From assembly GCF_947495715.1 (NCBI RefSeq), contig NZ_CANLZU010000003.1, positions 1 to 64,000 on the forward strand: DNA of 64,000 nt, in the 5' to 3' direction. The DNA comes from an uncultured Oceanisphaera sp. Its GTDB lineage: Bacteria; Pseudomonadota; Gammaproteobacteria; Enterobacterales; Aeromonadaceae. The notes beneath the pieces are model-generated. The model ran no database searches, was not told the origin of the DNA, and was given only the letters and a program-made list of their open reading frames with translations. Below are positions 21,755-32,625 of the stretch, piece after piece. Both the position numbers and the translations under genes were made by a program. Numbering within the stretch: the stretch's first letter is position 1; each line of letters opens with the position of its first letter.

Positions 21755-23635
21755 TCAGGCAACTGCGCTTTGGCCGAGCAGGCCGGCCTTGCCCTTCAGC
21801 ACCACTTCCAGCGCCACCTCGTCACAGGCATGCTGACGCGGGCACAGATCGCAGTCTTTCATCACTTTTTCGGGCAGCATCGCCTTGCTGGTGGCGCTGA
21901 AGCCCAGCTTCATGAAGAACTCCGGTACCCGGGTCAGCACTATGACCCGGTCAATGGCCATGTCTTCGGCTTTCTTGAGCACTTTTTCAACCAGCGCCCG
22001 GCCCTGGCCCTGGTTCTGGAAGCCCGGCTCTACACCAAGGGAGCGAATTTCCGCCAGCCCGGTGTCATACACATACAGGGAGGCACAACCGCTGATCTGC
22101 CCCTGGGTCTCGGTGACCGCAAATTCGCCCACCGCCTGGATCAACTCCTTGCGGGTGCGAGGCAGGTTTTCACCGATATTGGCCCAGTAATTCACCATCC
22201 GCTCGATGGCATCCAGATCGGTCAGCCGCGCACTGCGTACATGAATACCCGAGGTATCACGCTGCGTGAGCCGGCGCTCGGCGCTGGTAAGGGCAAACTC
22301 GACCTGATCCGGCGCCACCCCCCCCAGAGCACAGCGGCTGGCCAGGCTGGACTCCAGCGACAGCTTGCCGTAGACGTCGTCTTCGATCAGCGGACTGAAT
22401 TCCTTGAAATCTTCCATCGGCAGCTCTTCCATCGGCAGCTTCTTGCTGATGGCGTGTACCACTATGGCACCCACGATATGGTGCGCTTCCCGGAACGGAA
22501 TGCCCTTGGACACCAGGTAGTCGGCCATTTCGGTGGCGTTGGAATAGCCGCCCTGCGCCGCTTCCCGGGTTTTCTCTTCGTTGAGCTTGATGTCGTGCAA
22601 CACCATTTCGGCCATTTCCAGGCAGTCGTACCAGGTGTCGAGCGCGTCGAACAGGCCTTCCTTGTCTTCCTGCATGTCCTTGTTGTAGGCCAGCGGCAGC
22701 GCCTTCAGGGTCATCATCATGCCCGCATAGGCACCGAATACCCGACCGGTCTTGCCGCGGATCAGCTCCAGCGCATCCGGATTTTTCTTCTGCGGCATCA
22801 GGGACGAGCCGGAGGTGACCCGATCGGACAATTCGAGGAAGCCGGATTCGCCGGAGTTGTAGAAAATCAAGTCTTCGGCGAAGCGCGACAGATGCATCAT
22901 GGAATTGACGGCGCAGTTCATCAGCTCCAGCACATGGTCACGATCGGACACCGAGTCCAGGCTGTTGCGGGTCGGCGACGAAAAGCCCAGTGAATGGGCC
23001 AGCTCATGACGGTCGATAGGAAAACCGGTGCCGGCCAGGGCACCGGAGCCCAGCGGGCAGGTATCCATGCGCTTCTGGGCGTCCTGCAGCCGGGTAAAAT
23101 CCCGCTCCAGCATTTCGACATAAGCCAGGCACCAGTGCGCGAAGGTCACCGGCTGGGCACGCTGCAGGTGGGTATAACCGGGCAGCACGGTCGCCTGCTG
23201 TTCGCGGGCCACGCTCACCAGCTTCTTCTGCAGTTCATCCAGCCGGGCCAGCAGCGGCGGCACCTGCTGCTTGCACCACAGCTTGAGATCGGTCGCCACC
23301 TGATCGTTACGGCTGCGCCCGGTATGCAGTTTCTTGCCCAGATCGCCGACTGCCGCAATCAGGTGGCCTTCCACCCAGGAGTGAATATCTTCCGCATCGG
23401 ACTGCAGGATCTGGCTCGGATCTTCCATGACCTTGAGTTTCAGGTCATTGAGTGCCAGCTCGATCTTCTGCTGCTCTTCTGCCGTCAGCACCCCGCCCTT
23501 GGCCAGTGCCCGGGACCAGGCAATGGAGCCGACGATATCCTGCTCCGCCAGACGATAATCGAAACGCAAAGAATCGTTGAACTGCTTGAACTTGGCATCT
23601 GCCGCCTGACTGAAACGTCCACCCCAAAGTGCCAT
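21755..23635 (-). CDS. argH(A): ArgH(A): argininosuccinate lyase fused to N-acetylglutamate synthase domain
   Basis: The 626-residue product joins two arginine enzymes. Residues 1 to about 460 are argininosuccinate lyase, which splits argininosuccinate to arginine and fumarate, with the signature [12 protein letters not shown] near residue 280. From about residue 470 a GNAT acetyltransferase domain follows, with the acetyl-CoA loop QNQGQGRAL and a [12 protein letters not shown] segment like the ArgA C-terminus. Such argH(A) fusions are known from Moritella, Vibrio and relatives, so one protein supplies first and last steps. The ATG at 23635 has AAGGAG upstream; the 8-codon longer frame is rejected. 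A 360-base gap separates it from argG. Confidence 0.95.
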   Translation of the reverse strand: MALWGGRFSQAADAKFKQFNDSLRFDYRLAEQDIVGSIAWSRALAKGGVLTAEEQQKIELALNDLKLKVMEDPSQILQSDAEDIHSWVEGHLIAAVGDLGKKLHTGRSRNDQVATDLKLWCKQQVPPLLARLDELQKKLVSVAREQQATVLPGYTHLQRAQPVTFAHWCLAYVEMLERDFTRLQDAQKRMDTCPLGSGALAGTGFPIDRHELAHSLGFSSPTRNSLDSVSDRDHVLELMNCAVNSMMHLSRFAEDLIFYNSGESGFLELSDRVTSGSSLMPQKKNPDALELIRGKTGRVFGAYAGMMMTLKALPLAYNKDMQEDKEGLFDALDTWYDCLEMAEMVLHDIKLNEEKTREAAQGGYSNATEMADYLVSKGIPFREAHHIVGAIVVHAISKKLPMEELPMEDFKEFSPLIEDDVYGKLSLESSLASRCALGGVAPDQVEFALTSAERRLTQRDTSGIHVRSARLTDLDAIERMVNYWANIGENLPRTRKELIQAVGEFAVTETQGQISGCASLYVYDTGLAEIRSLGVEPGFQNQGQGRALVEKVLKKAEDMAIDRVIVLTRVPEFFMKLGFSATSKAMLPEKVMKDCDLCPRQHACDEVALEVVLKGKAGLLGQSAVA

Positions 23636-23995
23636 AACCGCTGTACTCCTTAACGACATTGCTAAAATTAATGCTTAGCCAAACCTGTGAACGGTCTGCC
23701 TGATTGTTGCGCGATATTATACTTAAAACACGGCTGTAAGCCGTAAGCTTTAAGCTGTCAGCTAAAGAAAACATCCAAACCAATCGATCCCTTTGAGGCC
23801 GCGTTACGGTTTTTGGTCCAATGAATTGGACCCTACAAAAAGACTCGAACCAATCGTAGGGTCGAATTCATTCGACCGATTTTGTAGGGTTTATGTTTTA
23901 TCTTTAACTTACAGCTTACGGCTTCTAGCTTTTGGCTTAAACAACACAGGGGGCATAAAGCCCCCTGAAATCACGATGTCACCTTGCGGTAACGC
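23636..23995. other. argG-argH(A) spacer with nested inverted repeats
   Basis: This 360-base spacer holds no gene. An outer pair of related sequences (AGCCGTAAGCTTTAAG at about 23741 and its near reverse complement at about 23908) flanks an inner module. The module contains GGTCCAAT/ATTGGACC (23815-23832), GGTCGAAT/ATTCGACC (23860-23877) and a longer stem CCCTACAAAA (23831-23840) with TTTTGTAGGG (23880-23889). The argG terminator hairpin is at the right end. The argH(A) promoter must lie in the left part but was not located. Confidence 0.75.
23930..23967 (-). terminator. Probable terminator after argG
   Basis: CAGGGGGC (23947-23954), an ATAAA loop and GCCCCCTG (23960-23967) form a strong stem 29 bases past the argG stop. 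On the minus strand it is followed by TGTTGTTTAAG, a modest T-tract. It separates argCBFG from argH(A), although read-through is possible. Confidence 0.65.
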
Positions 23996-25207
23996 TTACT
24001 TCTTCAGGCTGTTCAGCGCCTTGATGCGGCTGGCCAGCGAGTACAGGCGGATAAAGCCTTCGGCGTGGCTCTGGTCGTACACTTCGTCTTCGCCGAAAGT
24101 GGCGAATTCTTCCGAGTACAGGCTGTTGGGTGAAGACTTCTGAATAGCGGTAACCTGCCCCTTGTACATCTTCAGCACCACTTCACCGGATACGTCCTCG
24201 GCAATGGCGCTGGCCGAAGCCAGCAGTGCCTTGCACAGCGGAGTGAACCAGCGACCGTCGTAGACCAGGTGGGAGAATTCGGCACCCACCCGCTCACGCC
24301 AGGCGCGAGTCGGCTTGTCCAGCACCAGCTCTTCTACCGCGCGCAGCGCCGCCATCATGACGGTGCCACCGGGAGTTTCGTAGCAGCCGCGAGACTTCAT
24401 GCCCACCAGACGGTTCTCGACGATGTCGACCCGGCCTACGCCGTGCTTGGCAGCACGCTCGTTCAGGTTGACCAGCACCTGATACGGGCTCATCTGCTTG
24501 CCGTCAACGGCCACGATGCGGCCCTGCTCAACGGTCAGAGACAGGGTCTCGGCCTTGTCGGGGGCCTGCTCGGGAGACACGGTCCAGGTCCAGGCATGCT
24601 CGGACGGCTCGTTCCAGGTGCTTTCCAGCTCGCCACCTTCGGTGGAAATGTGCCAGGCGTTGGCATCACGAGAATAGATTTTGGTGGCACTGGCGGTGGT
24701 CTTGATGTTGCGCTCGGCCAGGTAGTTCAGCAGGTCTTCACGGCTGCGCATATCCCAGATCCGCCAGGGAGCGATAATCGCCAGCTGCGGAGCCAGTGCC
24801 GCCACGGCACCTTCAAAGCGTACCTGGTCGTTACCCTTGCCGGTACAACCGTGAGCAATGGCTTCGGCGCCTTCGGCCAGGGCCGCTTCGGCCATGGCCT
24901 TGGCGATGACCGGGCGAGCCATGGAGGTACCCAGCAGGTAGGTACCTTCGTAGATGGCGCCGGTGGTCAGGGTCGGATAGACGTAGTCGTTAACGAACTC
25001 GTCTTTCAGATCGGCCACGATGCACTTGACCGCACCGGAGGCGAGGGCTTTGGCTTCGATGCCTTCCAGCTCTTCTGCGCCCTGACCTACATCGCCGACG
25101 AAGGCGATGATTTCACAACCTTCGTAGTTCTCTTTCAGCCACGGAATGATGGCAGACGTGTCCAGACCGCCAGAGTAGGCCAGCAGAATTTTTTTGAATT
25201 GGCTCAT
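23996..25207 (-). CDS. argG: Argininosuccinate synthase
   Basis: This 403-residue enzyme joins citrulline and aspartate using ATP to make argininosuccinate. It has the N-type ATP pyrophosphatase P-loop [11 protein letters not shown] near residues 10-20 and the conserved [14 protein letters not shown] segment near residue 117. This is the shorter type of ArgG found in Vibrio and many other bacteria. The start overlaps the argF stop by one base (TAATG), which implies coupled translation in argCBFG. Confidence 0.97.
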   Translation of the reverse strand: MSQFKKILLAYSGGLDTSAIIPWLKENYEGCEIIAFVGDVGQGAEELEGIEAKALASGAVKCIVADLKDEFVNDYVYPTLTTGAIYEGTYLLGTSMARPVIAKAMAEAALAEGAEAIAHGCTGKGNDQVRFEGAVAALAPQLAIIAPWRIWDMRSREDLLNYLAERNIKTTASATKIYSRDANAWHISTEGGELESTWNEPSEHAWTWTVSPEQAPDKAETLSLTVEQGRIVAVDGKQMSPYQVLVNLNERAAKHGVGRVDIVENRLVGMKSRGCYETPGGTVMMAALRAVEELVLDKPTRAWRERVGAEFSHLVYDGRWFTPLCKALLASASAIAEDVSGEVVLKMYKGQVTAIQKSSPNSLYSEEFATFGEDEVYDQSHAEGFIRLYSLASRIKALNSLKK

Positions 25208-26124
25208 TAATGAATATCCCTGTTAATCAATGTCAGCAGCACGGCATTCTGGACGTGCATGCGATTTTCAGCTTGGTCGAGGATAAAGGAGGACGGGCCG
25301 TCCATCACCTCGGAAGTTATTTCCCACTCCCTGTGGGCAGGCTGGCAATGCAGAACCTGTTTGGCTCCAGTTTTGTCGAGCAGGTCCTGATTGATCTGAT
25401 ACGGCATGAAGATTTCCCTTACCTGCTCCAACGGCGTTTCGTCGCCCATGGAGACCCAGGTATCCGTATAGATCACATCGACCGGTTCCAGATCATCGAA
25501 GCTGTCGGTCACCCGCACCTTGGCGCCGCTCACGGCGGCCAGGGCTTCGGCTTCCTTCAGGATCTGTGCATCCACGTTATGACCACGAGGGCATATCGCG
25601 GTGACAGTCGAGCCCAGAATGGCACCGGCCAGCAACAACGAGTTGGTCACGTTGTTACCATCGCCCACATAGGCCAGGTGCACCTTGCTCAGATCCTCAT
25701 GATGCTCGGCAATGGTCATGAAGTCTGCCAGTGCCTGACACGGATGATACAGGTTACACAGCGAATTGATCACCGGTACCTGTGCATATTTCGTCATTTC
25801 CACCAGAGTCTGGTGATCATATACCCGCGCCACTATGGCATCGGACCAGCGCGACAGGTTGCCGGCAAAGTCCTGTACCGTTTCCCGGCTGCCCATGGCG
25901 CCGTTCTGGCTGTCCAGATACACCGCATGACCACCGAGCTTGTTGATACCGATGTCGAAGGTTACCCGAGTACGGAGCGAGGGCTTCTCGAACAGGGTCA
26001 CCACGCTCTTGCCCTTGAGGGCGTCGGCATACTTGGCCGGGTTGGCCTTGAGATCCCTGGCCAGGCGCAGGATCTGCTCTATTTGCTGTTTGCTGTAATC
26101 TTTCAGGCTCAGTAAATGCTGCAT
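25207..26124 (-). CDS. argF: Ornithine carbamoyltransferase
   Basis: This 305-residue transcarbamylase makes citrulline from ornithine and carbamoyl phosphate. The carbamoyl phosphate motif reads SLRTR near residue 50 and HPCQALAD follows near residue 132. The ornithine loop VSMGDE is present. The C-terminal motif reads HCQPAHR rather than the usual HCLPA; the Leu to Gln change is next to the catalytic Cys and may affect binding, so acetylornithine use is not ruled out by sequence alone. TAAGGAGG precedes the start, 9 bases after argB. Confidence 0.95.
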   Translation of the reverse strand: MQHLLSLKDYSKQQIEQILRLARDLKANPAKYADALKGKSVVTLFEKPSLRTRVTFDIGINKLGGHAVYLDSQNGAMGSRETVQDFAGNLSRWSDAIVARVYDHQTLVEMTKYAQVPVINSLCNLYHPCQALADFMTIAEHHEDLSKVHLAYVGDGNNVTNSLLLAGAILGSTVTAICPRGHNVDAQILKEAEALAAVSGAKVRVTDSFDDLEPVDVIYTDTWVSMGDETPLEQVREIFMPYQINQDLLDKTGAKQVLHCQPAHREWEITSEVMDGPSSFILDQAENRMHVQNAVLLTLINRDIH

Positions 26125-26133
26125 AACGCCTCC

Positions 26134-26931
26134 TTAATGGGAAATCCGAGTGCCGTGCTCGGACTCGCCGGCCAGCAGCGACAACAACTGTTCCGGGTAG
26201 CGCCAGCTGCCCACGGCCACCGGCTTGCCCAGGGTCTTGGTGGCCTTGAGCGCCGCCTTGACCTTGACCGCCATGCCGTCCTTGATGATGTTCTGTTGCA
26301 TCAGCTCGATGGCGTCCGCTTCGCTCAGCTCGGCAATCCGCTGGCCCTTGCCGTCGAGAATACCGCTCACGTCCGACAGCATCACCAGATCCGCATCCAG
26401 AATTTCGGCGATGGCGGTGGCCGCCTGATCCGCATTCACGTTCATCAGCTGGCCATCGAAGGTAATGCCGATGGAGCTGACCACCGGCAGAAAGCCGCCG
26501 TTGAGCAGGGTGCTGACCAGAGTCGCGTCGCCGCCCTCTATCTGACCGACCGCCCCCAACTCGGGATCCAGCTGGCTGACCCGGCACAGGCCGCCGTCGG
26601 CCAGGCACAGGCCAACCGAATTGATGCCATGGGCAATGGCCTGAGCCAGCAGCAGCTTGTTGGCGGTGCCGGCCAGGGCGCCGGCAATCACCGGAATCTG
26701 GTCGAACGGGGTCACCCGCAGACCGTCTTTCTTGGTCGAGGTCAGGCCCATGGCCTTGAGCTGGTTGTCTACCAGCACACCACCGCCATGCACCAGCAGC
26801 AGCGGACGGCCCGAGTCGTCGAAAAAGGCCTTGAGGGTGGTGAACAGGGCCGCCAGGGCCTTGTCGCTTTCCAGCAGGGTGCCACCCAGTTTAATGACCA
26901 GCGGCGACTGCGATGATGATTGCGTTGTCAT
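26134..26931 (-). CDS. argB: Acetylglutamate kinase
   Basis: This 265-residue amino-acid kinase phosphorylates N-acetylglutamate, the second step of arginine synthesis. It shows the N-terminal [11 protein letters not shown] phosphate loop, the VHGGG motif near residue 48, and the C-terminal nucleotide-binding [10 protein letters not shown] segment. The length fits the short E. coli-like ArgB, which lacks the N-terminal helix linked with arginine inhibition in longer forms. It lies 6 bases after argC. Confidence 0.96.
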   Translation of the reverse strand: MTTQSSSQSPLVIKLGGTLLESDKALAALFTTLKAFFDDSGRPLLLVHGGGVLVDNQLKAMGLTSTKKDGLRVTPFDQIPVIAGALAGTANKLLLAQAIAHGINSVGLCLADGGLCRVSQLDPELGAVGQIEGGDATLVSTLLNGGFLPVVSSIGITFDGQLMNVNADQAATAIAEILDADLVMLSDVSGILDGKGQRIAELSEADAIELMQQNIIKDGMAVKVKAALKATKTLGKPVAVGSWRYPEQLLSLLAGESEHGTRISH

Positions 26932-26937
26932 CCTTGA

Positions 26938-27951
26938 TTACTCCTGAACCAGGCCCGCCAGCGGCGAGAATCCCTGATTAATATTGATACACTGAATGGC
27001 CTGACTGGCCGCGCCTTTCAACAAATTATCGATTGCCGACACCACGATCAGCTGGTTGCCGTCCCGCGCCCAGTGCAGGTCACAGAAAGGCGTACCCGCC
27101 ACGTCGTTGATTTGCGGCCACTGACCGGTGAGACGCACGATTTTCTGGCCATCGTAAGCCTGGTGATAGGCGGCGGCAATCTGTTCGTCGCTGACGTCGT
27201 CGTTCAGCTGCACATAAATGGTGGCGAGAATACCGCGAATAAAGTTGCCCAGATGCGGCTGAAACACCACCTGGTTGCTCAGATGATGGCTGATTTCCGG
27301 CTGATGGCGGTGATTGAGCACGCCATAAGGCTTGAAGCTGACTTCGCAGAAACTGTTGGCCATGCTTGCCTTGCGACCGGCACCGCTGACGCCGGATACG
27401 GCACTGATAATGGGCTTGCTGCCGGCGGCAATCAGGCCGGCGGACTGCAGCGGCTTGAGCGCGCTGAGCGAGGCGGTGGGGTAACAACCGGGCACGGCAA
27501 TCAGCTGGGCCGATTGAATGGCATCCTGATTCCACTCGGCCAGGCCATAGACCGCCTGGCTCAACCAGTCGCCATGCTGGTGCTGAAAACCGTAAAACTG
27601 CTCGTAGAAGCCTTCGCCCTGCACCCGGAAGGCACCGGACAAATCGAATACCGGCAACCCCTTGGCCAGAAAACCCGGTGCCAGATCGTGGCTCACTTCA
27701 TGGGCGGTGGCCAGCAGCACCAGATCCGCTTCGGTATGAATGCGGCTCAGCGCGTCGGCATCCAGCGGCAACAGCGGCTGGTCAATCACCCCGCGCCAGC
27801 GCGGGTGCAGGCTCGCGAACGGCTTATGCGCATCCTGACTGCCATCAGACACATAGAGGCCGGCCAGAGAAAGATTCGGGTGGCTCTGGATTAAACCGGC
27901 CAGTTCGGCCCCGGTGTAACCACTGGCACCAATAATTGCAGCTTTTAACAT
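26938..27951 (-). CDS. argC: N-acetyl-gamma-glutamyl-phosphate reductase
   Basis: This 337-residue NADPH-dependent reductase carries out the third arginine step. The N-terminal Rossmann motif [13 protein letters not shown] and the catalytic cysteine in VPGCYPTAS (near residue 155) are clear. It is the first gene of argCBFG on minus and faces argE across a 250-base region with ARG-box-like sites, so it is probably repressed by ArgR when arginine is present. Confidence 0.97.
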   Translation of the reverse strand: MLKAAIIGASGYTGAELAGLIQSHPNLSLAGLYVSDGSQDAHKPFASLHPRWRGVIDQPLLPLDADALSRIHTEADLVLLATAHEVSHDLAPGFLAKGLPVFDLSGAFRVQGEGFYEQFYGFQHQHGDWLSQAVYGLAEWNQDAIQSAQLIAVPGCYPTASLSALKPLQSAGLIAAGSKPIISAVSGVSGAGRKASMANSFCEVSFKPYGVLNHRHQPEISHHLSNQVVFQPHLGNFIRGILATIYVQLNDDVSDEQIAAAYHQAYDGQKIVRLTGQWPQINDVAGTPFCDLHWARDGNQLIVVSAIDNLLKGAASQAIQCININQGFSPLAGLVQE

Positions 27952-28141
27952 GGGCGTATCCGTCAGTTTGAATTCGGCTTGGTTGAGATGCAGGCGTCAG
28001 CCTAGCGTGTTTTCAGGGCTTGTGTCACCCTAGAGAAATGGCTCAGGCGAGCTGTCGTCGTCGCGGTGACAAGGGGAGGAAAGACATGGCCATCTGTTAC
28101 GCTAGTTACCCGGATAAGAACGAAATCGCAGCCTAGCAATA

Positions 28142-28180
28142 AAAACATACTTATGCAATTGTGGTGAATTTAAATTAGAT
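28142..28180. promoter_or_regulatory. Two ARG-box-like sites between argC and argE
   Basis: GGTGAATTTAAATTAGAT at 28163-28180 matches the ARG-box consensus WNTGAATWWWWATTCANW in the TGAAT half and in ATT of the other half. A weaker site, with ATGCA in the right half, is at 28142-28159. The 3-base gap between the 18-base boxes is the spacing used by ArgR hexamers. The position suits control of argE and argC. Confidence 0.6.
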
Positions 28181-28201
28181 ATTTTTTCAGACGGAGATCC
28201 T

Positions 28202-29353
28202 ATGACATCGCTCAACTTGCTGGACATGTACCGCAGCATCATCGCCCTCCCCTCCATCAGCAGCACAGAGAGCAGCTGGGATCAGAGTAACGAGCAGGTC
28301 ATTCGCCTGCTGGCAGACTGGTTCAGCCAGCTTGGCTTTGCCGTCGAGGTCACCGAGCTGCCCGACCTGCCCGGCAAGTTCAACCTGCTGGCCACCAGGG
28401 GCGAAGGCGACGGCGGCCTGCTGCTGGCCGGCCATACCGATACCGTGCCCTTCGATCCGGGCCGCTGGACCAAGGACCCGTTCAAGCTGACCGAAGAAGG
28501 CAACCGGCTTTACGGCCTGGGTACCATCGACATGAAAGGCTTCTTCGCCTTTATCGTGGAAGCGCTGAAAGACCTGGATCTGAGCAAGCTCACCAAACCG
28601 ATTCGCATTCTGGCCACCGCCGACGAAGAAACCACCATGGCCGGTGCCCGTGCCATTGCCAGCGCCATGGCCATCAAGCCCGATTACGCGGTGATCGGCG
28701 AGCCCACCGGCCTGGTACCGGTGATGATGCACAAGGGCCACATGTCGGAAGCCATTCGCATCACCGGCAAAAGCGGCCACAGCTCGGACCCGGCCAACGG
28801 CGTCAACGCGCTGGAGATCATGCATCAGGTCATGGGCCGGCTGCTGGACCTGCAGCGCCAGCTGAAGGAAAACTACGGCAACCATCACTTCAAGGTACCC
28901 CAGCCGACCCTCAACCTGGGTCATATCAATGGCGGCGACAGCCCCAACCGCATCTGCGCCTGTTGCGAGCTGCACTTCGACATGCGCCCCATTCCCGGTG
29001 TGGGCCCCGACGAACTGCTGGGCCTGCTGCACCACGCGCTGGAGCCGATCAAGGAGCAGTATCCCAAGGCGCTGGAACTGACCCATCTGCACGAGCCGAT
29101 TCCGCCCTATGGTACCGATCCGGACGGCGAGCTGGTCCGGGCGGCAGAAAGCATCTCCGGCAACAAGGCCGAAGCGGTCAACTACTGCACCGAAGCGCCC
29201 TTTATCAACCAGCTGGGCTGCCAGACCATAGTGCTGGGCCCGGGCCACATCGCCCAGGCGCACCAGCCCGACGAATATCTGGACCTGTCGTTTGTCAAAC
29301 CGACCGTCGACGTGCTGCAACAGCTGGTCAGCCGTTTCTGCCTGACAAAGTAA
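28202..29353 (+). CDS. argE: Acetylornithine deacetylase
   Basis: This 383-residue M20-family metallohydrolase removes the acetyl group from N-acetylornithine. Metal ligands and catalytic residues are visible in GHTDTVP near residue 79, GTIDMKG near residue 111, ADEETTMAG near residue 140, GEPT near residue 168, and a C-terminal [12 protein letters not shown]. Its presence shows the linear acetyl cycle, consistent with the ArgA-type domain on ArgH(A). A GGAG site precedes the ATG. It is transcribed away from argC. Confidence 0.97.
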   Translation: MTSLNLLDMYRSIIALPSISSTESSWDQSNEQVIRLLADWFSQLGFAVEVTELPDLPGKFNLLATRGEGDGGLLLAGHTDTVPFDPGRWTKDPFKLTEEGNRLYGLGTIDMKGFFAFIVEALKDLDLSKLTKPIRILATADEETTMAGARAIASAMAIKPDYAVIGEPTGLVPVMMHKGHMSEAIRITGKSGHSSDPANGVNALEIMHQVMGRLLDLQRQLKENYGNHHFKVPQPTLNLGHINGGDSPNRICACCELHFDMRPIPGVGPDELLGLLHHALEPIKEQYPKALELTHLHEPIPPYGTDPDGELVRAAESISGNKAEAVNYCTEAPFINQLGCQTIVLGPGHIAQAHQPDEYLDLSFVKPTVDVLQQLVSRFCLTK

Positions 29354-29711
29354 TGATCTGCTTCGCTCGGAAAAGAGGCAACAAGATTGCCTCTTCTTTT
29401 ATACCGAGTTGCCTGCTGGCAGTAATAACAGGCAATGCCGGAGCATCAAGGAGGACAAAGGGATCTGCTACGCCGACCTTCTGTTTCAGGGATGAAACAG
29501 AGAGCCTACAAGGAGGTATTCATGGCGTGTCGGCGGAGCGGGCCCTTTGTCCTCCAGTCCCAACGTCATTCCTCCCCTCACCTGACATTTAGCGAAACAG
29601 ATCCCAAAAATGCCGGTCCGTCTTCGGCGAGATTGACCGGTATAAGGAAAGGTGGCTAGATAACGCTCAGCGGAAACAACAAGCTATAACAACTATACAG
29701 ATGAGGCAGAT
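29354..29711. other. argE-ppc spacer
   Basis: This 358-base spacer has no convincing gene. Its middle is repeat copy 1 (29450-29555). Short open frames crossing it follow the repeat, not a protein family. The last ~70 bases before ppc are AT-rich and should hold the ppc promoter, but no clear -35/-10 pair was found. Confidence 0.6.
29450..29555 (+). repeat. Two-hairpin intergenic element, copy 1
   Basis: The outer stem GGAGGACAAAGGG (29450-29462) pairs perfectly with CCCTTTGTCCTCC (29543-29555). GCCGAC and GTCGGC then pair inside it. Hairpin 1 is CTGTTTC, loop AGGGAT (29488-29493), GAAACAG. Hairpin 2 is GCC-TAC, loop AAGGAG (29510-29515), GTA, a five-base bulge TTCAT, then GGC. Orientation follows argE and ppc. 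Confidence 0.9.
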
Positions 29712-32348
29712 ATGGATAATCATGCGGCACTCAGGGCCAACGTCGGCCTGCTGGGACAACTGTTGGGCGATACCATCAAGGATCACCACGGCCAGGCCTT
29801 TCTCGACAAAATCGAAACCATTCGCCAGCTGGCCAAGTCGGCGCGCCAGGGTAACGACGAGGATCAGCAGCAGTTGCTGGATACCCTCAAGAACCTGAGC
29901 GACCACGAGCTGTTACCGGTGGCCCGCGCCTTCAGCCAGTTTCTCAACCTGGCCAACGTCGCCGAACAGTTTCACACCATCTCCCGGGAATATCAGCATA
30001 ACGCCGGTCCCAGCCCGCTCAGTCAGGTATTCGAACGACTGAAAACGGCCGAGGTGAACGAGGCCAGCATCAGGGAAGCCGTTGCCAGCCTGGATATCGA
30101 ACTGGTGCTGACTGCCCACCCCACCGAAGTGACCCGTCGAACCTTTATTCACAAGCACGTGCAGCTCAACGACTGCCTGGCGGCGCTGGAGCTGGATCTG
30201 CCCGAGCAGGAAAAAACCGAGCTACTGGCCCGGGTCGAGCAACTGATCACCCAGGCCTGGCACAGCAACGAAATCCGCGCCCAGCGGCCGACCCCGGTCG
30301 ACGAAGCCAAATGGGGCTTTGCGGTGATCGAAAACAGCCTCTGGCCCGCCCTGCCCAAATTCATGCGCCAGCTCGACGACCAGTTGCATGAGCAGCTGGG
30401 CGCGCGACTGCCGCTGGATGCCTCTCCGGTGCGCTTCGCCTCCTGGATGGGCGGCGATCGGGACGGCAACCCCTTCGTCACCGCCAAGGTGACCCGCGAG
30501 GTGTTACTGCTCGGCCGCTGGATGGCCAGCTCGCTGTTTCTCAACGACATTCAGGAACTGGTATCCGAGCTGTCGATGTCTCAGGCCAACGATGAACTCT
30601 ATCGTGCCGCCGATCAGAGCGACGAGCCCTACCGGGCCATACTGCGTACCCTGCGTGAAGATCTGCGCGAAACCCTGATGCACCTCAACGCCCGGGTACA
30701 GGGCCAGAGCACCGACGCCCGGGATCTGATCACCACCACAGAGCAACTGCGCCAGCCGCTGGAGCTGTGCTATCGCTCGCTGCAGGAATGCGGCCTCGGC
30801 AAAATCGCCGACGGCCTGTTGCTGGACGTGATCCGCAAGGTCGCCTGCTTCGGCATTCACCTGCTCAAGCTGGATGTGCGCCAGGACGGCGAACGCCACA
30901 CCCAGGCCCTGGCCGAAATCACCCGTTACCTCGGCCTCGGCGATTACGCCGACTGGAGCGAGGCCGACAAGCAGGCGTTTCTGCTCAACGAACTCAACTC
31001 CCGTCGCCCCCTATTGCCGCGACAAGGGCTGCCGGGCCAATGGCAGCCCAGTGCCGACACCAAGGAAGTACTGGATACCTGCAAGGTCATCGCCGACCAC
31101 CCGCAGGACGCCTTCGGCATTTACATCATCTCCATGGCCGGCGCGCCGTCCGATGTGCTGGCGGTACAACTGCTGCTGAAGGAATGCGGCGTCGACTTTC
31201 CGCTGCCGGTGGCACCGCTGTTTGAAACCCTGGACGATCTCAACAACGGCGCCGAAGTGATCGAGCAGCTGTATCATCTGCCCTGGTATCGCGGCTATCT
31301 GCAGGGTCGCCAGTTCGTGATGATTGGCTATTCCGACTCGGCCAAGGACGCGGGCATGATGGCCGCAGGCTGGGCCCAGTACAGCGCCATGGAAAAACTG
31401 GTCGGTATCAGCGCGCAGGAACAGATCAAGCTGACCCTGTTCCATGGCCGGGGCGGCAGCCTGGGTCGTGGCGGCGGCCCGGCCCGTCAGGCCATTCTGG
31501 CGCAGCCCCCGGGCTCGACCCTTGGCGGCCTGCGCGTTACCGAGCAGGGCGAAATGATTCGCTTCAAGTTCGGTCTGCCCAAGGTGGCCATCGACAGCCT
31601 GGCGCTCTATGCCAGCGCCGTGCTGGAGGCCAACCTGCTGCCGCCGCCCGAGCCCGAGCCCCGGTGGCGCGAGCTGATGGACACCATGGCCGAGGTCTCC
31701 TGTGCCCACTATCGGCGACTCATCCGTGACGAGCCGGATTTCGTGCCTTACTTCCGTGCCGCCACCCCCGAGCAGGAGCTGGGCAAGCTGCCGCTGGGCT
31801 CGCGCCCGGCCAAACGCAAACCCAATGGCGGGGTAGAAAGCCTGCGCGCCATTCCCTGGATTTTTGCCTGGACCCAGAACCGGCTGATGCTGCCCGCCTG
31901 GCTGGGCGCTCACAAGGGGCTGGAACAGGTGATTGCCAACGGCCAGGAAGACACCCTGATAGCGATGAACAAGCGCTGGCCCTTCTTCCGTGCGCGGCTG
32001 GACATGCTGGAAATGGTGTTTCTCAAAACCGATCCCAATCTGGCCGCCTACTACGACAGCGTACTGGTACCGGAAGCACTCAAACCGTTGGGCCGGCAAC
32101 TGCGCGACGAGCTGAAAGCCAGCATGGCGCTGATCCTGCAACTCAAGGAAGAAGCCGAGCTGCTGTCGGACCAACCCTGGATCAAGGAGTCCATCACCTT
32201 GCGCAACCCCTACACGGATCCGCTCAACGTGTTGCAGGCCGAGTTGCTCAAACGCTCGCGCCAGCAGGGAGAAATTCATCCGGTGCTGGATCAGGCTCTG
32301 ATGGTCACCATCGCCGGCATCGCCGCCGGCATGCGAAATACGGGATAA
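29712..32348 (+). CDS. ppc: Phosphoenolpyruvate carboxylase
   Basis: This 878-residue enzyme adds bicarbonate to PEP to make oxaloacetate, refilling the TCA cycle. The catalytic His lies in [12 protein letters not shown] near residue 138. The conserved [16 protein letters not shown] and the glycine-rich [14 protein letters not shown] loop are intact. The C-terminus ends RNTG, as required in the family for the active and aspartate-binding sites. It is single, with repeat elements on both sides. pckA, which runs the opposite conversion, lies 18 kb away. Confidence 0.98.
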   Translation: MDNHAALRANVGLLGQLLGDTIKDHHGQAFLDKIETIRQLAKSARQGNDEDQQQLLDTLKNLSDHELLPVARAFSQFLNLANVAEQFHTISREYQHNAGPSPLSQVFERLKTAEVNEASIREAVASLDIELVLTAHPTEVTRRTFIHKHVQLNDCLAALELDLPEQEKTELLARVEQLITQAWHSNEIRAQRPTPVDEAKWGFAVIENSLWPALPKFMRQLDDQLHEQLGARLPLDASPVRFASWMGGDRDGNPFVTAKVTREVLLLGRWMASSLFLNDIQELVSELSMSQANDELYRAADQSDEPYRAILRTLREDLRETLMHLNARVQGQSTDARDLITTTEQLRQPLELCYRSLQECGLGKIADGLLLDVIRKVACFGIHLLKLDVRQDGERHTQALAEITRYLGLGDYADWSEADKQAFLLNELNSRRPLLPRQGLPGQWQPSADTKEVLDTCKVIADHPQDAFGIYIISMAGAPSDVLAVQLLLKECGVDFPLPVAPLFETLDDLNNGAEVIEQLYHLPWYRGYLQGRQFVMIGYSDSAKDAGMMAAGWAQYSAMEKLVGISAQEQIKLTLFHGRGGSLGRGGGPARQAILAQPPGSTLGGLRVTEQGEMIRFKFGLPKVAIDSLALYASAVLEANLLPPPEPEPRWRELMDTMAEVSCAHYRRLIRDEPDFVPYFRAATPEQELGKLPLGSRPAKRKPNGGVESLRAIPWIFAWTQNRLMLPAWLGAHKGLEQVIANGQEDTLIAMNKRWPFFRARLDMLEMVFLKTDPNLAAYYDSVLVPEALKPLGRQLRDELKASMALILQLKEEAELLSDQPWIKESITLRNPYTDPLNVLQAELLKRSRQQGEIHPVLDQALMVTIAGIAAGMRNTG

Positions 32349-32381
32349 ATCAGCTGTAAGAAGAGACATTCTGCACAGTCG

Positions 32382-32481
32382 AGTAAAGGGGTCACAACGC
32401 CGACACGCCACAAGCACCTCCATGTGGGCTCGAACATGCCATCCCTGGCATGTCACAGTCGGCTCTGTGATCCCCTTTACT
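32382..32481 (-). repeat. Two-hairpin intergenic element, copy 2 (reverse)
   Basis: The outer stem AGTAAAGGGG and CCCCTTTACT, continued by TCACA/TGTGA, closes the element at 32382-32481. Read on the minus strand, hairpin 1 is CATGCC, loop AGGGAT (32441-32446), GGCATG. Hairpin 2 is GCC-CAC, loop ATGGAG (32418-32423), GTG, five-base bulge CTTGT, GGC. It is inverted relative to ppc and ybaK. Confidence 0.88.
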
Positions 32482-32523
32482 TTCCTTCAGTTGCCCAGGC
32501 TGGGATGAATATCCCCAGCCCTC

Positions 32524-32550
32524 AATCCCCAATCCCCAATCCCCAATCCC
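32524..32550 (+). repeat. Tandem heptamer AATCCCC
   Basis: Nearly four copies of the 7-base unit AATCCCC lie 76 bases before ybaK. The count could vary by slippage. They are not in a coding sequence. Confidence 0.9.
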
Positions 32551-32625
32551 ATTTTCTTCCGGCTTATAGCTTACAGCTGTATTTATCTGCATAATTTTTC
32601 CTTCACTTATTCACCGGATTTCACC

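Noticed and set aside
21746-22993. Open frame of 415 codons on plus, opposite argH(A)
   Set aside because: It is antisense to a well-conserved enzyme, and its composition and lack of motifs show that it is not a gene.
31011-32456. Long open frame (481 codons) on minus, opposite ppc
   Set aside because: It is antisense to the conserved ppc coding sequence, starts in repeat copy 2 and shows no domain or ribosome-binding site. It is a by-product of high GC codon use.
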